A DNA stretch of 64,000 nucleotides from Madurella fahalii. Taxonomy: Eukaryota > Ascomycota > Sordariomycetes > Sordariales. Positions within the stretch are counted from its first letter, which is position 1. Each line of letters opens with the position of its first letter. The notes under the pieces were generated by a model. That model saw only the letters and a program-made list of their open reading frames with translations. It did not search any database and was not told where the DNA came from. Positions 57,320-64,000 of this stretch are shown here, in pieces. The DNA is taken from positions 8,804,001 through 8,868,000 of the forward strand of contig CM056874.1 of assembly GCA_029876055.1 (NCBI GenBank), in the 5' to 3' direction. Made by a program: the position numbers and the translations under genes.

Positions 57320-57677
57320 CTAACAGAAGCGGTTCTGCCTCACCCAGTTGCACATCACCGTCCCCACGCAACTGCAACACTTGCAGGCCTACACGATATT
57401 GCAGTTAGCCAGTCTGTCCCAGTCTGTCGGATGTGTCAACATCTGCCAGGTAGCTATGGGATAAGCGTGCCTTTCTGCGCCTCTCTGCGTCGTTTGCTCC
57501 ATCGATGCATCCCAGGGTGCGAGCACTCCAGCGGAACTGGTTGTAGCAGGCGTTGGGGTTGACAACATCGGCGCAGTCATCGGTTCTGAGGAGCTCTCGG
57601 GTGCATTCTGGGAATTCTTGGCCTAGAGCCATGGCAAAACAGAGGGCGATGAGCCCGAGAGAGCTTGTAAGTTTCAT
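57320..57677 (-). CDS. Small secreted ten-cysteine protein with an apparent GC-AG intron
   Basis: Exon one (57677-57471) encodes 69 residues with a signal peptide (about 1-19), and exon two (57388-57320) encodes 22 more. Exon two is joined at RRRK to ACKCCSCVGTVMCNW. The intron ends GCTAAC...GTGTAG, a perfect acceptor, but starts GCACGC, so it would be a GC-AG intron. The product of 91 residues has ten Cys in the mature part, enough for five disulphide bonds. This is the profile of fungal secreted effector-like or antimicrobial-like proteins; no function is assigned. Without splicing the frame ends shortly after RRRK with no further Cys. An alternative GT donor cannot be excluded. Confidence 0.6.
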
Positions 57678-58433
57678 TATGGGCGTGCTTTTTTTGTGTG
57701 CGATTTGATGAAATTGACCGTGAGCCTGTCTGCTGAAGAGACACCTGAGGTTAGCTGAGCTATATCAAGAGTGAGTGGGCCTATAGCACCAGGCTAATAT
57801 ACCGATTCCACGTGTTGATGATCTCCCACACCTTTTTGCGGAGTGACATTAGGCGAGACCAGCCGCATCAACCGGATGTTTTCCTTAGATTAAAAACATG
57901 AAAATAAGTTGGCCGTGACCTTCATTCGTTAGAGTCAATGTCGGCAGAAGCATCTTTTGTTCCCGACCAGCACTCCGTGCGGGTCAAGATGGAACCGGGA
58001 TCACTCCCACTGGCCAGCCGCCGTGGCCACGAAGGACCGAATGCAGACCTGGTTTATTTTCCCGTGCTTCTCGCTATCTATGCCTCGTACACGGCGCCCA
58101 TCGTTGTCATAACATGTATTCGAGCGATTGGCTGACGACTCCCCTCCGAGATGAAGACTGATTAAGTCGATATCGGCTCGGTTCCCGGAACACGCTGCTA
58201 TATTTGTCAGTCTCATACCCTGGCATCCTTGTTTCCCTTGGCCCAGCCCGCGCCATACCCAAGGCCCGGCAACTGTTGTCCCACGAGTCCATCGCCATTA
58301 CCGGGGGCCGGGTCATAAGGCCCTGCCCCTACATCTCGACCCGTCTTCCCCCCTTTCGAGGTCCACTTTCTGCTTTCACTCTCTCTGCCCACGGTTCTCG
58401 CCATCCTTGTCAGACTGATCACTGGTCACGAAA
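57678..58433. other. Divergent upstream region
   Basis: About 750 bases between the starts of the cysteine-rich protein and the DUF1996 gene. No gene or repeat is seen. Confidence 0.6.
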
Positions 58434-59653
58434 ATGAAGTGGAATACAGCCGTGACGGCCTTCGGGCTGTTTACGACAACTCGCGCGTTGCTGCGATTCG
58501 GATGTTCTCAGCTGACCGTCCAACGTTTGGACCCGCTGGTCACCCCTGGACAGAATCCGTCACCCCATCTGCACCAGATCATTGGAGGAGTATGCTCCGA
58601 GGCAGATCCCTTACAGTTGAGGACGTGAGAGCTAACCGTCTTCAGAACTCATTCAACGTGTCGATGAAGCATCCCGAGCACGATCTCGTGAAGCAGTCGA
58701 CTTGCACCACTTGTCAATTCACTGAAGACCTGTCCAACTACTGGACTGCCGTCCTCTATTTCCGTGCCCGGAATGGAACGTTCAAGAGAGTCCCGCAGCT
58801 TGCCCAGGCGGGCATGGAGGGAACCAACGGCGGCATGGTGCGCAAAACCCCTTCAGATCCTGTTCCTGTGCACGGCTACCCTCAACGGGATAAACTGACA
58901 CAATCAAGGTCGTCTACTACATGTCCGATGCCCTTTTCGACACAGCCCAGCGATCCTCGGTCACGGCCTTCAAGCCCGGCTTCCGCATGCTCATCGGCGA
59001 AGCCTCGTACAGCACCCGCGAGCAAGCCCGCGACTTCCGCCAGCTGACCTACACCTGCATGGAGAACCAAGCCAGCCGCTCGCCCGAAACCGTCGGGTTC
59101 CCCAAGACGCCCTGCCGCCTCGGCATCATGGCCAACCACCGCTTCCCCACCTGCTGGGACGGCGTCAACCTCGACTCGCCCAACCACCGCGACCACGTCG
59201 CGTACCCCGAGGTCGGCACCTTCGAGTCGGGCGGCCGATGCCCCTCGACCCATCCCGTCAAGCTCCCGCAGATCTTGCTCGAGACCGTCTGGGATACTTC
59301 CAAGTTCAACAGGAAAGAGGACTGGCCCGAGGACGGCAGCCAGCCATTTGTCTGGTCCAACGGGGATAGCACCGGCTTCGGCTCGCACGCCGATTACGTC
59401 TTTGGCTGGAAGGATGATTCTCTCCAGAGGGCCATGGATGCGCACACGTATGTGTCGGCGCCCATGCTCAGGACGCAGAGCATCTCGGAGCAGAACAAGT
59501 GCACCGTGCCGAATATGGTTAGGGAGGAGATCGATGGGTGTAAGTCATCACCGAGAGAGGAAAAGATTCAGAGTCGCCTGCCCGAGATAGAAGAGCTAAC
59601 TTTTGCATGCTACAGGGCTGAAGGAGCTTCCCGGTGGAAACCCCATCTTCTAA
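58434..59653 (+). CDS. DUF1996 secreted protein
   Basis: Four exons (58434-58589, 58646-58837, 58909-59539, 59616-59653) give 338 residues. A signal peptide (about 1-19) leads into LRFGCSQLTVQRLDPLV and PSPHLHQIIGG, the DUF1996 start. Further motifs are CTTCQFTEDLSNYW, then HRFPTCWDGVNLDSPNH. The last exon encodes WLKELPGGNPIF. The family is secreted or wall-linked in fungi, often with a WSC domain, which is absent here. All three introns have normal ends and CTAAC/CTGAC-like branch points where visible. The function is unknown. Confidence 0.88.
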
Positions 59654-60321
59654 GCGGGACTACCTACTTAGACAACGGCTGAGTCAGTGGGATGAGATTC
59701 GTGTGAATCGTAGCACGGTGAATATCGGCCATGACAAGCAAATAGTCTCGGAACTTTGAAGATTATGTCCTGTGGTTGTTATCTCACGTTACTAATCCAA
59801 AACTGTCCTTTCCAGACATACTACTCACCTCACCCAAGAGAACTGAAGAGCCGGAGCTCGAGCGGTACATCAGGTACTACTTAGTATAGGGTAGCCTATA
59901 TCTAGACACTACTTTGTATCGAAACAAAAGTTGAGAAAGCGTCCACCGACAATCAATGGATACCGGCAGTGCGCACAAGGGACCGGATATCGAAAACCCA
60001 AGTGTATATCCCTTGCTCCACGCTGCTTAACCCCTGCCGAACCCCAGCGCATAGGAGAGCCCCGTCCCCGCTCCAGAGAGATAGCCGGAACAGCCGGACA
60101 CGTAGAAAATCAGAAGGCTCGGCTGAGGTTAACTGGGCGCCTACTCGTGGCCGGAGTTTTCCCAACGGTAATGACATGACCGGATCAAAAGCGTTGATCA
60201 TTGAGGTGTCCAGCAGAATCACAGTTCCTGACAAGCGATACCTCATGCCGCAGTGTTCCGTTTTGCTTCTAGGCGTTAGCTGAACGCGGTCCACAATGTC
60301 ATACGGACGAAGGCTCGATGC
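59654..60321. other. Convergent intergenic region
   Basis: About 670 bases. I see no gene. Confidence 0.6.
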
Positions 60322-61671
60322 CTACCATTGTATCATAAGGCCCTCTGGCGCGTTCCTCTTCGTGTGGCACTGCGGGCAAGTCGGTGACGGCGAATTAACC
60401 GCAAATGCCATGCTCATGCAAACCCTCATTCCCCTTCGGAGCGATATCTCGAGCGGAAGTTCCCAGTCAAGACACTCCCCGCTGACCTCCTCTTCCAGGA
60501 AATATCCGTATCGACAGACCATTTCGTAGCCTTTCCGTCCTCTGAACCAGTTGCGTAGAAGGGAGTAAAGGGTCTAACACATCGTATACGACGTCATTGG
60601 TAACTCCTCTACTGTCAACACTGGGCTGAGGTTCCGAGTGCCACTTACGTCCCATTCAAGACAGTCGACCCATTCTGCTGGAATAGTAAAGAGCCCACCT
60701 AGAGCATCCTCAATTATAACCGGGAGATCCTTTGTCGGGTCAATGAACCGTAAGCACGTAGAAGCTGAAGCTAGGGCTTGAATGCTAACGACAGCTTTCG
60801 CAACCTCAGCCAGTGTCTTCTTGACTTCGACAACAGCAGTGAACGATTGCTTCGCGGATGCCAGTGCCTCCAGGATGCCGCCGGACTGGGAGACCAGCTC
60901 GTCATGAATTCCCCCAAGCTCATCCGCCTGCCTTTTGACGGTATTGCGTTGTTCCTTCAGTAGCCGTATTATTTCCTTTCGACAAGTTGCTTCGGCCGAG
61001 ACAAGACGCTGTACCTCATCAATCCTAGCAAGCATGGTGGCGTTGTCGACTCGAGCAGATTTTCTTCTCATGACAGAACATACCGTCAGTTTCAAACCAG
61101 CGTCCGCAATCCCTAACATGAGCAGGAACAGGCCACTCACCTCATTGCGAGTACACTTAGCAAAGCCAATCTCTCGGTATTCTGGCGTAGCTTCTCCTGC
61201 AGCTCTTGTAGCCGTTCCTTCTCTTTGACTGACCACTCCACCTTCTTATACGCGTCTTTCCATTTGTTCCCTGATCCTCCAGCTCGCAGATTATCTTGGT
61301 ACCTGGATCCGAAGTGCTGCAGCGCCGCCTCGATCAGGCCGGCACAGTCGTCTACAACAGCTTTCGTAGCGTTGTCGAGGCTGCTGAGGTATACCGAGTA
61401 TTCGCGCTCCTGGTACGTTGCCACAACCTGTAACGAAATAGGAACCCAGAGTTAAACCGGGGCCGGTTCCCGCAGAGCTTCAAGTAGTGGATGGACCGAC
61501 CTGCGACAAAATCTGGACAAACAAACCCAGGTCTTCCCGCAGCGCCTGATACTCTTTTTCGCTGCTGCCAATTGCGTTGCAGCCCCGGCCGAGGACCCGC
61601 CTCAGCTGCACAGCAAGCTGGCAGATGGTGATGATGTCGCCGATGCTCCCAAATGTGAGCGCGACTTCCAT
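60322..61671 (-). CDS. STAND-type N-terminal domain / ubiquitin-like domain protein
   Basis: Four exons (61671-61501, 61427-61141, 61066-60649, 60573-60322) join in phase to 375 residues. It begins MEVALTFGSIGDIITICQLA, the helical N-terminal domain of fungal STAND-type proteins. A long coiled coil follows (about 130-250). Then comes a ubiquitin-like domain starting PVIIEDALGGLFTIPAEW and passing through LYSLLRNWFRGRKGYEMV, and finally CPQCH at the end. This domain order is common in Pezizomycotina proteins of unknown function. It is about 7 kb from the ankyrin gene with a related N-terminus, and both are on the minus strand. An effector or signalling role is inferred from architecture only. 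Confidence 0.8.
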
Positions 61672-63436
61672 CACGGTGATCGGTGCCCAACTGGAAAACG
61701 GCGGTAAAGTTTTGGACGGGGGCCCGAGGGAGGGAATGAGAAAGTCGCCCTTGGGGGAAGTCCGGGATGGCTGATAAAATAATTAGGTAAGTATTACTAC
61801 GGTGAGGCTGCGGCTGTGCTATGCACCCCTTGTAGCCCCGGTCTTTTTCGTGATTCGCGTCTTTATTAGCGGAGAGTGTAATTACATCTTTGTGCCCGAT
61901 CGGACAACGAGACTCCGCCAAAGCTCTAGTTCTCAGCTTGACATTCCTAGGAACTGGACGGGGTTCTAACCATCACAAATATCGGACTTCACGGTCCAAG
62001 TGGGATGGGATTGTCAATTTCCATGCTAATAAATCGGGTATAGTACCTACCACCTACATACTTTAACCTAACCTTCATTGAGACATACAGATTCGGCTGT
62101 TGGCGCGTCTTGAGTCCCTTCATCCGCGCCTGTTAGCGTACTCTAGGCTCTATGTGACTGCTAGTTGATCAAGTTAATGGTTAGACACTTTAAGATAAGT
62201 ACAGCAGTAAGAAGAGCTGGGGATCCTGCACGAACGACCCTGAGATACTCTGCACAACACCCACAGCACTGATCTGGAGGGGACGCTGTGGCCTGCCCCG
62301 GCAGCAAAGATGTCTGATTAAGAGGCCTGACCAGAGCCTAGGAACTCCATAACAGTAGGAAGATAGTTCAGTCAAGTGCAACGAAACTGATCAGAAGGGA
62401 AGACAGAAGGGGGAGTGTTGTCTTTGTGCTCCTGCGTGTGATCACATGTGCATCTCTTGTTAAACAACATAGCTAATAATAGAACCCCTATGTGTACCTC
62501 AAGGCACGTGACCAAGTCTTGGTAATCAGCCTTCTAAGGCTGCGAACCGAAGGAAAACAACGCAGAGAAAAAAAGAAGAAAAGAAGGAAGAAAAGAAACT
62601 GCTGGCTAAACCCCGGACCAGTCATTCTACTCCCATAGTAATGGTACTCGGGACATGGAAAGATCCTAGTAGTCCATCTCTCCACCCCGGCATATTGCTG
62701 GAAACAATAGTGGTACCGGAGGATCAGACAGTGATGATGAAGCACGGCCCACATCAACACATCAGTACAGAATCCCTGTCGAACTTGACATTGTGCTTTT
62801 GCACATTTTCAGTCATGGGCAGCATCTTTCCTAGATAATGGAGAGAGGTTGAGTGAGACCGGTTGACATGATAGTGCACTGATTATTCAACCATATGCGA
62901 CGTGTGCGTTGTTTGTTGACACGGATAATTAAGGGGCTAATGGAGACATACGCTAACGAGCTGAGTTACGAAAGTGTCGAAAATCGGGCTCAACATGGTT
63001 TGTCCTACCAGCCAATAAGTGAAACAATGATATGCTTCCGAACGGACTTGCAGGGCCTATACGGTTGATGCAATACATGTGCGAAGGCGGGATGGCGGTT
63101 TTGCGGGGGTTCAACCTCCAAGTCGCGGTGCAGCTCGACCCCTAAACGGAAAGCCATGATGCAACTTGCCCTACCGCTCGCATCGCCGCAACAACTCGTC
63201 GTGAATGACATCGTCGTCCCCGCTTAAGCAGCAGCTGACGGGTCACCGCCATGTCGGCAAAGAACCCGACTCACAAACGTAAATCCTGCTCAAGTCCTTC
63301 CCCATTTCCTTCTCAAAACTTCCGCCAGCACAAAGCGACACATTCCTCTCACCACCAGAAAAAGGCACCATCACCACTGCGACAACCCCTCACATTTTCT
63401 TCTTCTCAATAGAAAACGAAGTAAAACCAAGCAGCC
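61672..63436. other. 1.8 kb gene-poor region
   Basis: No open frame shows a known domain. An A/G-rich stretch lies at 62560-62600. The last 200 bases are AC-rich and look like the promoter of the next gene. Confidence 0.5.
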
Positions 63437-63976
63437 ATGTCGTGGAACACGCCGCATGGCGCGTCCCCGTTTCCGGAGCACCTTCCGGAGTGGAGCGACG
63501 CTTCCTTTCCCGCCGGCGAGGGTCCCGCCTCCGCCCAAATCGCCGTAACTCGCAGCGTCGACGAAGACTATCCCGCGGGCGCGCTGCTTCCGGTACGTTA
63601 TTCGTAGAAGTCTAGCCCCGCGGTCGGGTGGTTTGTACTGACAGCCTACGATGGACGCGTAGACTTTCGGTGCCCCTGCCGGTGGTTTCCTCTCCGCTTC
63701 CTCCGGCCCTCTCTCGTCCGCCGCCCCAGCCATTACCGGTGGTCCGTCTGCGTGGCCAGTCGAGAATTCCCCTTTCCACCAGGACCGCGAGGTATGCAAC
63801 GAACGATGGACATTGAATGAGCGGGAATGATGGGTTGACGGGCCCGGTCGCTGACGGTGAAATGTATTTAGACTCTGCTGTTTGCGTCGCCCGCTCTCCC
63901 TACCCCTCGCCCTGGCTCGTTGGTCTCGGTTGCCGCTCCGCCCGCCCACCCTGCTCCTTCCGTTCATGTCTCGCAG
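63437..63976 (+). CDS. 5' part of an uncharacterised gene (continues past the window)
   Basis: Three coding blocks (63437-63592, 63663-63791, 63872-63976) join in phase zero and give 130 residues so far, starting MSWNTPHGASPFPEHLPEW. They are Ala-, Pro- and Ser-rich without a recognised domain. Donors GTACGT, GTATGC and GTACGC and TAG acceptors support the splicing. The last donor is at 63977, and the gene continues outside. Confidence 0.6.
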
Positions 63977-64000
63977 GTACGCAATCGATGGTGAGGCATT

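Noticed and set aside
1..64000. CRISPR arrays, operons, prokaryotic mobile elements
   Set aside because: Introns, tRNA intron placement and gene families show a fungal nuclear genome; no spaced direct-repeat array was seen.

Overview
This window comes from a filamentous ascomycete and most resembles the order Sordariales (a Chaetomiaceae- or Neurospora-like genome). The evidence is GC-rich coding sequence, short introns of about 50-100 bases with GT...AG ends and CTAAC/CTGAC branch points, fungal-only families (HET, DUF1996, DUF1749, CFEM-like and STAND-type N-terminal domains), and a tail-to-tail pair of xylitol dehydrogenase and GH2 beta-mannosidase genes that I recall from Neurospora crassa. 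All functional assignments are from reading the sequence; no database search was run.

The left part (1-14.6 kb) is dense housekeeping DNA. It holds a large disordered protein with a C-terminal membrane segment, the SAC1 phosphoinositide phosphatase, a divergent RAB5-type GTPase, the MIC60 cristae-junction protein, and two convergent folylpolyglutamate synthase paralogues. One paralogue is intronless with a mitochondrial-type leader; the other has three exons and looks cytosolic.

From 14.6 to 21 kb lies an accessory block. A large gene has a stonustoxin-like N-terminal region, cysteine clusters and an AIG1/septin-like GTPase domain. It is interrupted by one frameshift and one in-frame stop, and is bracketed by two direct copies of a dispersed repeat. 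A second repeat family has copies at 15.0 and 47.6 kb.

From 21.1 to 34.2 kb the core gene order resumes: tRNA-Leu(CAG) with an intron, xylitol dehydrogenase, beta-mannosidase, a RAB4-like GTPase, an HSD10-like short-chain dehydrogenase, a dsRBD-like/RS-rich protein and a D-2-hydroxyacid dehydrogenase.

From 34 to 64 kb the sequence is gene-poor and accessory in character. It holds a DUF1749 hydrolase and three decayed genes (HET domain; C2H2-like zinc protein; HAD-uracil phosphoribosyltransferase fusion). It also has a CFEM-like membrane protein, a DUF1917 protein, an unknown CxxC protein and a STAND-N/ankyrin protein. Further right are a SnoaL-like protein, a large frameshifted conserved fungal protein, a ten-cysteine secreted protein with an apparent GC-AG intron, a DUF1996 protein, a STAND-N/ubiquitin-like protein and the 5' end of an unknown gene. 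The intact and broken genes with self/non-self-recognition-type architectures are the best place to look for an undescribed system.
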